A stretch of 64,000 nt of DNA from Phenylobacterium aquaticum (GTDB lineage: Bacteria; Pseudomonadota; Alphaproteobacteria; Caulobacterales; Caulobacteraceae), in assembly GCF_022695515.1 (NCBI RefSeq), contig NZ_JALDPT010000025.1, forward strand, positions 1 to 64,000, in the 5' to 3' direction. Below, piece by piece: positions 1 through 11,719 of this stretch. A program made the position numbers and the translations under genes. Below the pieces are notes generated by a model. It saw nothing but the letters and a program-made list of their open reading frames with translations. It did not search any database and was not told the origin of the DNA. Within the stretch, counting starts at the first letter, position 1. Each line of letters opens with the position of its first letter.

Positions 1-134
1 CCGCCCGCCCGGCGCCGGTCCGCCGCCCCGCCCGTGCCCCGGTCGCCGCCCAGCAGGCCCTGGCCCAGGGCTTCGCCCTGGACATGTCCCAGGGCGGCGC
101 CGACCCGGCCGACGACGACTTCACCGACTACTGA
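1..134 (+). CDS. Methyl-accepting chemotaxis protein, C-terminal tail only (5' end outside window)
   Basis: Reading frame open from the first base to a TGA at 132-134. The encoded tail (Pro/Ala-rich linker, then [14 protein letters not shown] and an acidic DPADDDFTDY end) is almost the same as the tails of the next two receptor genes, so this is the end of a third tandem chemoreceptor paralogue. Only about 43 residues are visible; sensing and signalling domains lie upstream. No classical NWETF-type CheR-binding pentapeptide is present at the end. The gap to the next receptor gene is short, consistent with one operon. Confidence 0.85.
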   Translation, partial: ARPAPVRRPARAPVAAQQALAQGFALDMSQGGADPADDDFTDY

Positions 135-168
135 CGTCCGACCCGTTCAAAGACCGAGAGACTGAGCC

Positions 169-2202
169 ATGCGCTTCACGATCAAACTCAAGCTGGGTCT
201 CGCCTTTGGCGCGATCATCGCGCTGCTGGCGATCACGACGGTGATCGGCCTCTCCAGCGCCACCCGCGCCAACCAGGAATATGACGCCACCCTGGATGGG
301 CCGGTGGCCCGCATCCGCCTGGCGCAGAAGCTCCACATCCGCCTGACCAACGTCGCCAACGCCGAGAAGGACATCATCCTCGACGGGTCCGCCGACGCCC
401 GCGCCAAGGCCGAGCGCACCGCCGATCAGGAGCGCGCCGCCTTCGACGCCGATTTCGACAAGGCCCGCAAGCTGGCCACCGGCGACAGCCTGGCCAAGTG
501 GGACGATCTGCACCAAGCCTGGCAGGGCCTGGGCGCGGTGAACGAGAAGATCTCCGAGGCGGTGGACGACGGCCGCCGGGCCGAGGCCCTGAGCCTGGCC
601 TCAGGCGAGGGCCAGCGCCACGTCGCCGCCGCCGCCGCCGCGGTCGAGGCCATCGAGACACTGGAGCAGGCGCAGCTCGACGACACCAATGCGCGCGACG
701 ACGCCGATTTCAATCTGACGCGCCTGATCATCATCCTGGTGGCGGTGGTCTCCCTGATCGCCGCCGCCGGCATGGCCGTGTGGCTGTCCCTGACTGTCAG
801 TCGCGGCCTGCGCAAGATCGCCGCCATGGCCGAGGCCGTCGCGATCGGCGACCTGAACGCGACCGTGACCACCAAGGCCAATGACGAGATCAAGGACGTC
901 ATCGACACGGTCAATGTGATGACCGCCAACCTGCGGGCCACGGCCCAGGTGGCCGACACCATCTCGACCGGCGACCTGACGGTCCAGCCCAAGCTCCTGT
1001 CCGACAAGGACACCCTGGGCATCGCCCTGGAGCGCATGGTCACCAATCTGCGCGCCGCGGTGGAGGTGGCCGACACCATCTCCCTGGGCGACCTTTCGGT
1101 GCAGCCCAAGCCCCTATCGGACAAGGACACCCTGGGTCTGGCCCAGGAGCGGATGGTCAAGAACCTTCGCACCACGGCGGCCCTGGCCGACGCGGTGGCC
1201 GACGGCGACCTGACCGTCCAGCCCAAGCCCCTGTCGGACAAGGACACGCTGGGCCTGGCCCTGGAACGGATGATCGACCGCCTCAGCGGCGTGGTCGCCG
1301 ACGCCGTCTCGGCCTCGGAGAACGTGTCCGCCGGCAGCCAGGAGCTTTCGGCCGCCTCGGAACAGGTGAGCCAGGGCGCCACCGAACAGGCCTCCGCCGC
1401 CGAGGAGGCTTCGGCCTCGATGGAGCAGATGGCCTCCAACATCAAACAGAACGCCGACAACGCCAGCCAGACCGAGAAGATCGCCCGGCAATCCTCCAAG
1501 GACGCCGAGGTCTCGGGCGAAGCGGTCAATCGCGCGGTGGAGGCGATGCGCACCATCGCCGAGAAGATCACCATCGTTCAGGAGATCGCGCGCCAGACCG
1601 ACCTGCTGGCCCTGAACGCCGCCGTCGAGGCCGCCCGGGCGGGCGAACACGGCAAGGGCTTCGCGGTCGTGGCCTCGGAAGTGCGCAAGCTCGCCGAGCG
1701 CAGCCAGACCGCCGCCACCGAGATCGGCGCCGTCTCGTCGGAAACCGTGAAGGCCGCCCAGTCGGCCGGCGAGATGCTGACCGCCCTGGTGCCGAACATC
1801 CGCAAGACCGCTGAGCTGGTCTCCGAGATCTCCGCCGCCTGCCGCGAACAGGACATCGGCGCCAGCCAGATCAACGAGGCGATCCAGCAGCTCGACAAGG
1901 TCACTCAGCAGAACGCGGCCGCATCCGAACAGATGTCGGCCACTTCCGAGGAATTGGCCGCCCAGGCCGAGGAGCTGCAGACCTCCATCGCCTATTTCAG
2001 GACCGCGCCCCAGGGGCGCCGCGCCCCGGCCGCCCGGGCCAAGGCCCGCCCACAGCTGAAGACCGCCCCCGCCACCAGATCGCCCGCCCGACCCGTCGGA
2101 CGCGGCGCGGTCGCCGCCCAGCAGGCCCTGGCCCAGGGCTTCGCCCTGGACCTGTCCCAGGGCGGCGCGGATCCCGCCGACGACGAATTCACCGACTACT
2201 GA
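169..2202 (+). CDS. Methyl-accepting chemotaxis protein with triple 39-residue linker repeat
   Basis: Membrane chemoreceptor of 677 aa that would control a CheA kinase through CheW. N-terminal TM helix at about residues 7-29, a helical periplasmic domain of four-helix-bundle type (about 30-183), TM2 at about 184-208 and a HAMP domain at about 209-256. Then come three copies of a 39-residue repeat (about 261-377; core [16 protein letters not shown]), and the cytoplasmic signalling domain with the conserved hairpin tip ([21 protein letters not shown]). The tail is Ala/Pro-rich and ends DDEFTDY, without a CheR-tethering pentapeptide. ATG start, no good competing start. It sits between two paralogues and upstream of cheW-cheR-cheB. 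Ligand unknown. Confidence 0.95.
   Translation: MRFTIKLKLGLAFGAIIALLAITTVIGLSSATRANQEYDATLDGPVARIRLAQKLHIRLTNVANAEKDIILDGSADARAKAERTADQERAAFDADFDKARKLATGDSLAKWDDLHQAWQGLGAVNEKISEAVDDGRRAEALSLASGEGQRHVAAAAAAVEAIETLEQAQLDDTNARDDADFNLTRLIIILVAVVSLIAAAGMAVWLSLTVSRGLRKIAAMAEAVAIGDLNATVTTKANDEIKDVIDTVNVMTANLRATAQVADTISTGDLTVQPKLLSDKDTLGIALERMVTNLRAAVEVADTISLGDLSVQPKPLSDKDTLGLAQERMVKNLRTTAALADAVADGDLTVQPKPLSDKDTLGLALERMIDRLSGVVADAVSASENVSAGSQELSAASEQVSQGATEQASAAEEASASMEQMASNIKQNADNASQTEKIARQSSKDAEVSGEAVNRAVEAMRTIAEKITIVQEIARQTDLLALNAAVEAARAGEHGKGFAVVASEVRKLAERSQTAATEIGAVSSETVKAAQSAGEMLTALVPNIRKTAELVSEISAACREQDIGASQINEAIQQLDKVTQQNAAASEQMSATSEELAAQAEELQTSIAYFRTAPQGRRAPAARAKARPQLKTAPATRSPARPVGRGAVAAQQALAQGFALDLSQGGADPADDEFTDY
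949..1299 (+). repeat. Three tandem 117-bp in-frame repeats in chemoreceptor gene
   Basis: Units begin near 949, 1066 and 1183, exactly 117 bp (39 codons) apart. Each encodes an (V/L)AD..(S/A).[15 protein letters not shown]...ERM block. They lie between the HAMP domain and the signalling domain and probably form serial HAMP-like signal-relay segments. The neighbouring receptor gene (2243-3954) has no such repeats. Confidence 0.9.
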
Positions 2203-2242
2203 CTACGCCTATCGCCCCGTCCGCAGCTGAGAGGCATCACAC

Positions 2243-3954
2243 ATGCGTCTGACTATCAAACTCAAACTCATCCTGGCCTTCGGGCTTATGCTCTCCCTTA
2301 TGATCGGCGTCGCGGGGTTCGGTATCCTTCAGGTCTACAAGATGGGCGTCGGGGAGGATGACATCGTGACCGGCCCCGTCGCGAGGCTGGAAAAGGCTGA
2401 CGCGCTTGAAGTCTCTCTGCTGAAGATCCTGCGCAGCGAGAAGAACCTCGTGCTCTCGCGCGACCCCGAAGCCCACCGCTCGGAGATCGCGAAGCTCGAC
2501 GAACAGAGGAAGGTGTTCACCGACACCCTGGCGGCGGCGATCCAGACCGCCCCCGCGGAGAGCCGCGCCAAGTGGGACACGTTGAGTGAGGACTGGGCCA
2601 AGTTCCAGCCGCTCGACGCCGAGATCCAGCGCCTGGCCACCGCCGGCAAGGCCGACGAGGCGACCGCCATCATGCTGGGCCCGCAGCGCGAGGTGAACAA
2701 CGCCATCATCAAGGCCGCGGAGGATCTGGTCGAGCTCAGCAAGCAGCAGGTCGCCACCTCCGATGAGGAATATGACGCCACCGCCACCACCACCCGCATG
2801 ACCTTCGTGGTGCTGACGGTCGTCGCCGTGCTGCTGGCCGCCGCCGCCGCCTTCTGGCTCTCCCTCACCATCAGCCGCGGGCTCGCCCGCGCCGGAACCG
2901 CCCTGCGGGGCGTCGCCGACGGGGATCTGACCAGCACCGTCGAGATCACCAGCCGAGACGAGATCGGCGACCTGCTCGGCCTGCTGAACGGCATGATCGA
3001 ACGTCTGCGCGGCGTGGTCTCGGACGCCCGCTCGGCCTCCGACAATGTCTCCTCCGGGAGCGTGCAGCTGTCCTCGGCCGCCGAGCAGGTGAGCCAGGGC
3101 GCGACCGAGCAGGCCGCGGCGGCCGAGGAGGCTTCGGCCTCGATGGAACAGATGGCCTCCAACATCAAACAGAACGCCGACAACGCCAGCCAGACCGAGA
3201 AGATCGCGCGGCAATCCTCCAAGGACGCCGAGGTCTCGGGCGAAGCGGTCAATCGCGCGGTGGAGGCGATGCGCACCATCGCCGAGAAGATCACCATCGT
3301 TCAGGAGATCGCGCGCCAGACCGACCTGCTGGCCCTGAACGCGGCGGTGGAAGCCGCCGCGCGGGCGAACACGGCAAGGGCTTCGCGGTGGTGGCCTCCG
3401 AGGTGCGCAAGCTCGCCGAGCGCAGCCAGACCGCGGCGACGGAAATCGGCGCCGTCTCGTCGGAAACCGTCAAGGCCGCCCAGTCGGCCGGCGAGATGCT
3501 GACCGCTCTGGTACCCAACATCCGCAAGACCGCCGAGCTGGTCTCCGAGATCTCCGCCGCCTGTCGCGAGCAGGACATCGGGGCGGCCCAGATCAACGAG
3601 GCGATCCAGCAGCTCGACAAGGTCACCCAGCAGAACGCCTCGGCGTCAGAGCAGATGTCCGCCACCTCCGAGGAACTGGCCGCCCAGGCCGAGGAACTGC
3701 AGGCCTCCATCTCCTACTTCCGCACCGAGTCGGGCGGGGCCGCGGTCCGCCGCGCCGCGCCCGCCCCGGCCTCCGCCGCCGCCCGTCGTCGTCCGGCGCC
3801 CGCCGCCGTCCGAACCGCAACCGCCGCATCCAAGTCCAAACCCGCCGCCCGTACCCCCGTCGCCGCCCAGCAGGCCCGTGTCCAGGGCTTCGCCCTCGAC
3901 CTCGCCCAGGGCGGTCCGGACGCGGACGACGCCGATTTCCGGGAATACGCCTGA
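2243..3954 (+). CDS. Methyl-accepting chemotaxis protein, interrupted by an apparent 1-bp deletion
   Basis: Second full receptor gene, about 570 aa if repaired. It has TM1, a helical periplasmic domain, TM2 at about residues 190-210, one HAMP domain and the signalling domain. The frame breaks at about 3354-3362, inside the conserved hairpin tip: the reading frame starting at 2243 runs on to 3502 as non-homologous sequence, while the correct continuation ([18 protein letters not shown]...) is one frame back and ends at 3954. Comparison with the paralogue at 169-2202 shows one missing C (GCCGCC-CGC). Both halves are otherwise perfect and the region is nearly identical to the paralogue, so a sequence error is more likely than a real pseudogene. 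Its stop overlaps the cheW start (TGATG). Confidence 0.88.
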
Positions 3955-4436
3955 TGTCCGCCGCCACGGGAGACGCCCAGTATGTGACCCTCGGCCTCGG
4001 GGCCGAGGTATTCGCAGTGCCGGTCGAATATGTCCGCGAGATCCTCGACTACCAGCCGCCCTCGGCCCTGCCCGAGGGGCCGGCCTATCTGCTGGGCCTG
4101 ACCGACGTCCGCGGGCGGGCCACGCCCACCCTGGACCTTAGGCTCAAGCTCGGCCTGGCCGCCGCCCCGCCGACGCTCAGCACCCGCATCCTGGTGCTCG
4201 ACGTGCCGGTCGAGGGCCGCCAGCTGTCGCTCGGCCTGGTCGCCGACCGGGTGATCGAGGTCGCCGCCTTCTCCGCCGAACAGGTGGAGCCGGCGCCCGA
4301 CATCGGCGTCCCCTGGCGCTCCGACTATATGAAAGGCGTGGTGCGCCGCGAGAGCGGCTTTGTGGTGGTCTTCGATCTGGCCCGCCTGCTCACCAGCCAG
4401 GAAGCCGCCGCCCTGCCCGTTGACCGCGCCGCCTGA
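3954..4436 (+). CDS. cheW: Chemotaxis coupling protein CheW
   Basis: 160-aa single-domain CheW, the adaptor that links chemoreceptors to CheA. Typical CheW features are visible: YVTLGLGAEVFAVPVEYVREIL at the N-terminus, LLGLTDVRGRATPTLDLRLKLGL in the middle and VVFDLARLL near the end. The ATG overlaps the receptor gene's TGA (TGATG), so translational coupling is likely. Followed directly by cheR. No cheA or cheY lies inside the window. Confidence 0.95.
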   Translation: MSAATGDAQYVTLGLGAEVFAVPVEYVREILDYQPPSALPEGPAYLLGLTDVRGRATPTLDLRLKLGLAAAPPTLSTRILVLDVPVEGRQLSLGLVADRVIEVAAFSAEQVEPAPDIGVPWRSDYMKGVVRRESGFVVVFDLARLLTSQEAAALPVDRAA

Positions 4437-4446
4437 GGACAGCCCA

Positions 4447-5301
4447 TTGTCGATGGAAGCCCTCCAGGCGCCGCCCCCCGGCGCCGACCAGTTGACGCAG
4501 CGCAACTTCGCGCGCCTCGCCGAGCTGATCCACAGCTACAGCGGCATCAAGATGCCGTCCAACAAGCGCACCATGCTGGAAGGCCGGCTGCGGCGACGGA
4601 TGCGTCTCGTCCAGATCGACAGCGTCAACGACTACTGCGCCTATCTGTTCGACGGCGGCGGGATGGATTCCGAGATCGTCCACCTCATCGACGCGGTGAC
4701 CACCAACAAGACCGAGTTCTTCCGCGAGCCGACCCATTTCCGCTTCCTGCAGACCGAGGCCCTGCCGGCGCTCGCCGCCGCAGGCCGTCGCACCATCAAG
4801 GCCTGGAGCGCGGCCTGCTCCATGGGGGCCGAGCCCTATACGCTGGCCATGGTGCTGGAGGAGAACCGCAAGAAGAGCCGCCAGGACTACGCCATCCTCT
4901 GCACCGACCTGTGCACCCAGGTCCTGGCCCAGGCGGTCTCCGGCATCTTCACCGAAGCCATGATCGAACCGGTCGAGATGGAGCTGCGTCGCCGCTATGT
5001 GATGCGCGCCAAGCAGGCGGGCCGGGGCGAGGTGCGGATCGTGCCGGAGCTGCGCGCCAAGCTCAGCTTCGCCCGGCTCAACCTGATGGACGAGACCTAT
5101 CCGGTGGAGAGCGACATGGACATGATCTTCTGCCGCAACATCCTGATCTATTTCGACAAGCCGACCCAGTCCAAGGTCCTGAGCCAGCTCTGCCGCCATC
5201 TGCGGCCGGGCGGATACCTGTTCCTCGGCCACTCGGAATCCATCGTCGGCATCGACCTGCCGGTGGACCAGATCGCCAACACCGTCTTCCAGCGGCGCTA
5301 G
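4447..5301 (+). CDS. cheR: Chemotaxis protein methyltransferase CheR
   Basis: Transfers methyl groups from SAM to glutamates on the chemoreceptors. About 284 aa. An N-terminal helical domain ([21 protein letters not shown]) is followed by the SAM-binding domain with [18 protein letters not shown] and the conserved [10 protein letters not shown] motif. Start choice: TTG at 4447 lies 7 nt after a GAGGA ribosome-binding site at 4435-4439; an in-frame ATG at 4453 is 13 nt away and is the alternative. The frame is open further upstream to 4360 but overlaps cheW there. Since the receptors lack a tethering pentapeptide, CheR probably docks directly on the methylation helices (inference). Confidence 0.94.
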   Translation: MSMEALQAPPPGADQLTQRNFARLAELIHSYSGIKMPSNKRTMLEGRLRRRMRLVQIDSVNDYCAYLFDGGGMDSEIVHLIDAVTTNKTEFFREPTHFRFLQTEALPALAAAGRRTIKAWSAACSMGAEPYTLAMVLEENRKKSRQDYAILCTDLCTQVLAQAVSGIFTEAMIEPVEMELRRRYVMRAKQAGRGEVRIVPELRAKLSFARLNLMDETYPVESDMDMIFCRNILIYFDKPTQSKVLSQLCRHLRPGGYLFLGHSESIVGIDLPVDQIANTVFQRR

Positions 5302-5305
5302 ACCC

Positions 5306-6403
5306 ATGCCCGCCCCCCGCAAGATCCGCGTCCTGATCGTCGATGACTCGGCCACCGTCCGCCAGACCATGGCGGCGGTGCTGGAGTCCGATCCCGAGAT
5401 CGAGGTCCTGGGCGTCGCCTCCGACCCCTATGTGGCCGCCCGGCGCATCGCCGAGGAGATCCCCGACGTCATCACCCTCGACGTTGAGATGCCGCGCATG
5501 GACGGCATCACCTTCCTGCGCAAGCTGATGAGCCAGCGCCCGATCCCGGTGGTGATGTGCTCCTCCCTGATCGAGGCGGGGTCCGAAACCCTGCTCCAGG
5601 CGCTGGAGGCCGGCGCCGTCGACGTGATCCTCAAGCCGAAAATGGGGGTGGCCGAGCATCTGGCGGAATCCCGCATCCGCATCTGCGACGCGGTGAAGGC
5701 CGCCGCCAACGCCCGGCTCCGCGGCCGCCGCGAGGGGCCTGCGCCCAGCTTCGTGCGCACCCGCGAGCCGGAAAAGAAGCTGACCGCCGACGCCATGCTG
5801 GCCCCGCCCTCCGGCCGGGCCATGGCGCGGACCACCGAGAGCATCGTCTGCATCGGCGCCTCCACCGGCGGGACAGAGTCCCTGCGCGAGGTGCTCGAAG
5901 CCCTGCCCGCCGACGCGCCGGGCATCGTCATCGTCCAGCACATGCCCGAGAAGTTCACCGCCTCCTTCGCCAACCGGCTGAACACCCTGTGCGAGGTGGA
6001 CGTGAAGGAGGCCGCCGACGGCGACGCTGTGCTGCGGGGCCGCGTCCTGATCGCGCCCGGCAACCTGCACACCATGATCGAGCGCTCCGGCGCCAATTAC
6101 CGGGTCTCGGTCAAGGAGGGCCCGCTGGTCTCCCGCCACCGCCCCTCGGTCGATGTGCTGTTCCGCTCGGCCGCCCGTTCGGCCGGATCGAACGCCGTGG
6201 GCGTGATCATGACCGGCATGGGCGACGACGGCGCCCGCGGGCTCGAGGAGATGAAGCAGGCCGGCGCGCGGACCATCGCCCAGGACGAGGCCACCTCGGT
6301 GGTGTTCGGCATGCCCAAGGAAGCCATCGCCCGCGGCTGCGTCGACCGCATCGTGCCCCTGTCCCAGATCACCCAGGAACTGCTCCGCGCCGCCGCGCGG
6401 TAG
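5306..6403 (+). CDS. cheB: Chemotaxis response regulator protein-glutamate methylesterase CheB
   Basis: 365 aa. N-terminal receiver domain (VDDSATVRQ; phospho-acceptor Asp in [11 protein letters not shown] in LKPKMG) joined by a variable linker to the methylesterase domain. The catalytic triad is visible as the Ser of GASTGG, the His of VQHMPEKF and the Asp of [11 protein letters not shown]. It removes methyl groups or deamidates receptors when phosphorylated by CheA. It starts 4 nt after cheR and is the last gene of the visible operon; the gene after it is on the opposite strand. Confidence 0.97.
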   Translation: MPAPRKIRVLIVDDSATVRQTMAAVLESDPEIEVLGVASDPYVAARRIAEEIPDVITLDVEMPRMDGITFLRKLMSQRPIPVVMCSSLIEAGSETLLQALEAGAVDVILKPKMGVAEHLAESRIRICDAVKAAANARLRGRREGPAPSFVRTREPEKKLTADAMLAPPSGRAMARTTESIVCIGASTGGTESLREVLEALPADAPGIVIVQHMPEKFTASFANRLNTLCEVDVKEAADGDAVLRGRVLIAPGNLHTMIERSGANYRVSVKEGPLVSRHRPSVDVLFRSAARSAGSNAVGVIMTGMGDDGARGLEEMKQAGARTIAQDEATSVVFGMPKEAIARGCVDRIVPLSQITQELLRAAAR

Positions 6404-6447
6404 AGGCGCCAGGCGCGCTCAGTGGGTTGCTCCCCCAAAGGGATGCT

Positions 6448-8195
6448 TCAGAACAGCAGGTCGTCGTCCGCCGCCGCGGCGGTCGGGGCTTCGACCACGG
6501 CGTTGAGGTCCAGGTGCTGAGTGGCCTGGCGCTGGGTCTCGCGCTCCTGGGCCATGGTGTAGGTCTTGGCGATGCGGTCCAGCAGCGGGCCCAGCACCTC
6601 GATCAGGTCGTCGGTCCAGGGCGTCTCGTCCCCGGCCATCTCGTCCAGCGCGTCCGCGGCCTCGTCGAGGGTCGCGCCGATCTCGCGTTGGAAGTCCAGT
6701 CGCGACGCGGCCCGACGCAGGGCCTCGACCACGCCCTCGCCCTGCCGGGCCAGGCTGACCAGATCGGCCTCGACGGCGGCGCCGACCTGTTTCAGGCGAA
6801 CCGCCGCGTCTGACAGCACCTGGCCGGCGCCGGTCTGCGCCTCGCCGCCGGCGTGATCCAGGCCCGAGGCGTCCTCAGCCAGGCCCTGCAGGGCGGTCAG
6901 GGCCTGATGGGCGGTGATTTCCAGATGGCCGGCCTGGGTGCGCAGCTCGACGGCGATGACCGCCAGGGGCTTGCCCGTCTCGCCGATCCGGCTGCATTTC
7001 AGGGTGGTGTTCAGCGCCATCTGCTGGACATCGGTCTTGATGGCCTGCAGCCCGGCGATCTGGGCCGACAGCTCGCCCACGGCCGCGGCCGCGGCGGCGC
7101 CGGTCCGGGCGGCGGTGGCGTCGGCCTGCTCGACCTCGCCGACCAGCTCGAGGGCCTGGGCGACATGGGTCTCCATCTGGCCCAGAAATCCGCCGCCGGC
7201 CGCGTCGGACCGGCCGAAGGCCAGGTCGCGCAGGCGCAGGATCTCGCTGGCGTCGGCCGCCATGCCGGCCATGCTGGTTCCGATGCGGGCGACATCGCGG
7301 TGGAAATCGGCGCCGGCGGCCCGCAGCTGGTCGGCCATCAGGCCGTGGATGAAGGCTTCCAGCCGGCCGCGGGGCTCGGCCGCCAGGCCGTCAACCTCGG
7401 CCAGCATGTCCAGGCCCTGCTGCACATGCTCGATGCGCTGGCGGGTGATGTCGCCGATCTGCAGGGCGGCGAGCGCCTGGCCGACCTTCTTGGAGACGGC
7501 GCGGGCCAGCGCCCCCACCTCGGCGGCGGCGCGCGAGACCTGGGCGTGGTGGGCGGTGAGCGCCTCGGCGCTGGCGGCCAGGCCGTCCGGCACCGCCGGC
7601 AGCAGGCTGTCGCAATGCTGGGCCAGGCCCTCTTCGTGGGCGAAGGCGGTCTTCAGCTCGCCGCTGAGCGCCCGCAGGTCCTTGTCGAAGGTGGTCAGCT
7701 GGGTGCGGCCCAGCTCGATGCAGTCGCAGATCTCCTGGGCGAACAGCCCGAACTCGGTCCCGGCCGCGGCGACGCCGCCGGCGGTGATCTTGATGTTGAT
7801 CGCGAAGACCCGGAGATAGGCCAGGTTCCGCTTCATGTCGTCGATGCAGCCGGCCAGGTCGTCGCCGCGGCGGGCCAAGCGCGCGACCACGTCGCGGCGG
7901 CCGGCATGACGGCCGGGCAGGGTGAGCAGGCTGGCGGCCGCAGACTTCAGCTCCGCCGCCGTGGCCTCGACGGTCACCGGGTCAAGGGTCTTGGTGAGGG
8001 TGTCCAGCGAGCTGATGAGCTTGCCGACCCCGTCGACCGCCTGGGCCAGCACCTCGCCGGCCTCCAGGAATCGGCCCTCCACGACCCGACGGGCCGCCTC
8101 GAGGCGGCCGGCGACGGGCGAGGTCGCGCTTGCGCGCGCCAGGGCCTGGGATGTTCCAAAACGCATTGAGACGCCAAGGTTTCTGTTGAAAACCA

Positions 8196-8196
<1 letters not shown>
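6448..8196 (-). CDS. Large soluble helical protein, probably chemotaxis/signalling-associated
   Basis: 582 aa, almost entirely Ala/Leu/Glu-rich helix with no TM segment. It contains ALQIGDITRQRIEHVQQGLD at about residue 245, resembling the short QxxDITRQ-type helix found in CheZ-like and related chemotaxis proteins, and a second receptor-like stretch (QMALNTTLKCSRIGETGKPLAVIAVELR) reminiscent of a degenerate receptor hairpin tip. The C-terminus ends DDDLLF. The start is taken as GTG at 8196 because it overlaps the upstream kinase stop (TAGTG); an internal ATG at 8166 is possible. Function is unproven; a kinase-array-associated or phosphatase-like role is only inference. Confidence 0.8.
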
Positions 8197-10145
<1,949 letters not shown>

Positions 10146-10258
10146 TTCTGGTCCTCGGGCCCGCGGTTCTGCGAGCGAGGGCCACTATCCCCAATTAGGG
10201 TTGAAAGCAGGGTTAAGGCGCCGCGAGATGTGTCAGCCGCCCCGGCATCTGGGCCCTG

Positions 10259-10287
10259 AAAAGCAAAACGCCGTCCCGAAAGGCGGC
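10259..10287. repeat. Left direct repeat of island (degenerate copy of tRNA-Gly terminator)
   Basis: 29 bp, AAAAGCAAAACGCCG followed by TCCCGAAAGGCGGC. It matches 12710-12738 in the same orientation at 27 of 29 positions. The hairpin is weakened here by the two changes, and no tRNA lies next to it. It marks the left edge of the low-GC three-gene island and could be an attachment-site-like duplication. Confidence 0.75.
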
Positions 10288-10385
10288 AAGACAATGGCGC
10301 TCGCGCGAGCACGGAACGGTTGCAATCCGCTCATATCGCTCTCAATCATGGTCCGCCGCTTAATCGCTGGCAGGGGGGCGAGACG

Positions 10386-11261
10386 ATGGCAAGCGTAGTG
10401 ACCGTGATGAATATGAAGGGCGGTGTTGGAAAGACAACTGTAGCGCTCCACCTGGCGGGCTTGGCGGCTAGAATCAAAGTTGGTGCCGCATCGCCGCTAA
10501 AGGTGCTCGCAATCGACTATGATCCCCAGTTTAATCTATCTCAAGCGCTCCTACCCTCCAAAGAATACTTCAAGCGTGAGAGTGAGAGAAAGACGACGTT
10601 AGCCATTCTATTGGATGACGACAAAGATTTGGATCCATTTGACATCCAAGTTGCAGGAAACCATAAGCCGCCGAAGGTGCAGGATCTTGCCGTCAATATA
10701 ACCCATAATAAGGCGTCCGGCGGACGCTTGGATTTGATACCTTCTACATTGGACCTCATGTACGTGGCGCTGGGGCAGACCAATGCGCACATTGGACCAA
10801 TGGAGGAGCGCTTCGCAAAATTTATAAATGAAGTGCGCACGATCTATGATTTGGTTGTTATCGACTGCCACCCGGCGGGTTCGGTATTCACGCAGACATC
10901 ACTCAGAAACTCGGATCACGTGATAATCCCTGTTGCACCGCAGCCATATGCGGTGCGAGGCATCGGTCTCATGCTTGAGTTCATTCAGGCGAAAAAGGCA
11001 GGTGCTAACGGTCCCACTCCGCACATTCTCTTCAATTTGGCCCCTCGCTGGGGATCGACGCCAGAGGAGCAGGCGATTCGAGGGAACGCGAAGTTTTCAC
11101 AATACTGCTTGAAAAATAACTTGAAGAAATTCAAGGCGTTTCGCGACCCTGAGGGCGGGAAGGGCTTTGTTTGGACAAGTGATAAACCATACAGTGACGA
11201 GGCGTACGACAACTTGTGCAAGGTCACTTCTGAGGTTGTGGGAAAGGTCGGGATCAAATGA
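10386..11261 (+). CDS. ParA-family (MinD/Soj-type) ATPase of accessory island
   Basis: 291 aa. Deviant Walker A box KGGVGKTT at residues 11-18, the ParA switch region IDYDPQFNLS, and a Walker B-like LVVIDCHPAGS (usual ParA has DxPP; here CHPAG). Then IIPVAPQPYAVRGIG, typical of ParA/Soj nucleotide-dependent dimers. There is no N-terminal helix-turn-helix, so it is not a plasmid Ia ParA, and no parB follows. The start is ATG at 10386 after GGGGGGCGAG; the frame is open to 10320. Base composition is clearly AT-richer than the flanks, with rare codons such as ATA and TTA, indicating transfer. Its stop overlaps the next ATG (ATGA). The partner genes are unknowns, so a mobile or defence role is conjecture. 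Confidence 0.93.
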   Translation: MASVVTVMNMKGGVGKTTVALHLAGLAARIKVGAASPLKVLAIDYDPQFNLSQALLPSKEYFKRESERKTTLAILLDDDKDLDPFDIQVAGNHKPPKVQDLAVNITHNKASGGRLDLIPSTLDLMYVALGQTNAHIGPMEERFAKFINEVRTIYDLVVIDCHPAGSVFTQTSLRNSDHVIIPVAPQPYAVRGIGLMLEFIQAKKAGANGPTPHILFNLAPRWGSTPEEQAIRGNAKFSQYCLKNNLKKFKAFRDPEGGKGFVWTSDKPYSDEAYDNLCKVTSEVVGKVGIK

Positions 11262-11713
11262 TGCGGACAAAGTCGCGGCAGCGGATCTTCCGCAGTCTGC
11301 TCGCCACAATCTTGGATTCAGACCTTTCTCCCGCCGACATTCGAGATCTCTCCAAGGAGCTTCAAAGCGGCCCCCTGTCGTGGGAACTAGGCCATGCCTT
11401 GGAGATGTTGGCTGGCCAGCTCTCTGTCGGCGATACCCACTCGCTTGAGAGTTCCGACCCGACCGATGATCTCCAGGTCGCTCTGCAACTCGTCAAACGA
11501 CGTCGTATCGCGAAATCTAAGCTAGGTCAGATCGTGAAAAGCCTTGATCACGGAATGCCCCTGCGACGCATCGAGGAGGTAACGATCGAGGAATTCCTGC
11601 GAGAATTCTTATCTAGTGCAACCGCGGCAGAACGGAGCCAGCTACTTTCGATCTTGGACACCCCGACAAAGGACGATCCGTATTTGGCCGGCATTATGAA
11701 GCGAATTCGGTAG
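11258..11713 (+). CDS. Unknown helical protein, second gene of ParA island
   Basis: 151 aa, not recognised. Predicted mostly alpha-helical and charged, with a basic N-terminus (MMRTKSRQRIFRSLL) and a basic middle (QLVKRRRIAKSKLGQIVKSL). No signal peptide, TM segment or obvious catalytic motif. Overlaps the ParA-like gene by 4 nt (ATGA), so the two are probably co-translated and work together. In ParA systems the gene directly downstream often encodes the partner that stimulates the ATPase or loads cargo, and the basic patches would fit nucleic-acid binding; this is inference. Low GC like its neighbours. Confidence 0.82.
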   Translation: MMRTKSRQRIFRSLLATILDSDLSPADIRDLSKELQSGPLSWELGHALEMLAGQLSVGDTHSLESSDPTDDLQVALQLVKRRRIAKSKLGQIVKSLDHGMPLRRIEEVTIEEFLREFLSSATAAERSQLLSILDTPTKDDPYLAGIMKRIR

Positions 11714-11719
11714 CGTCAC

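Noticed and set aside
10386..11261. Chromosomal ParA of the origin-segregation system
   Set aside because: No parB or parS-like sites follow, and its base composition is foreign to the chromosome.
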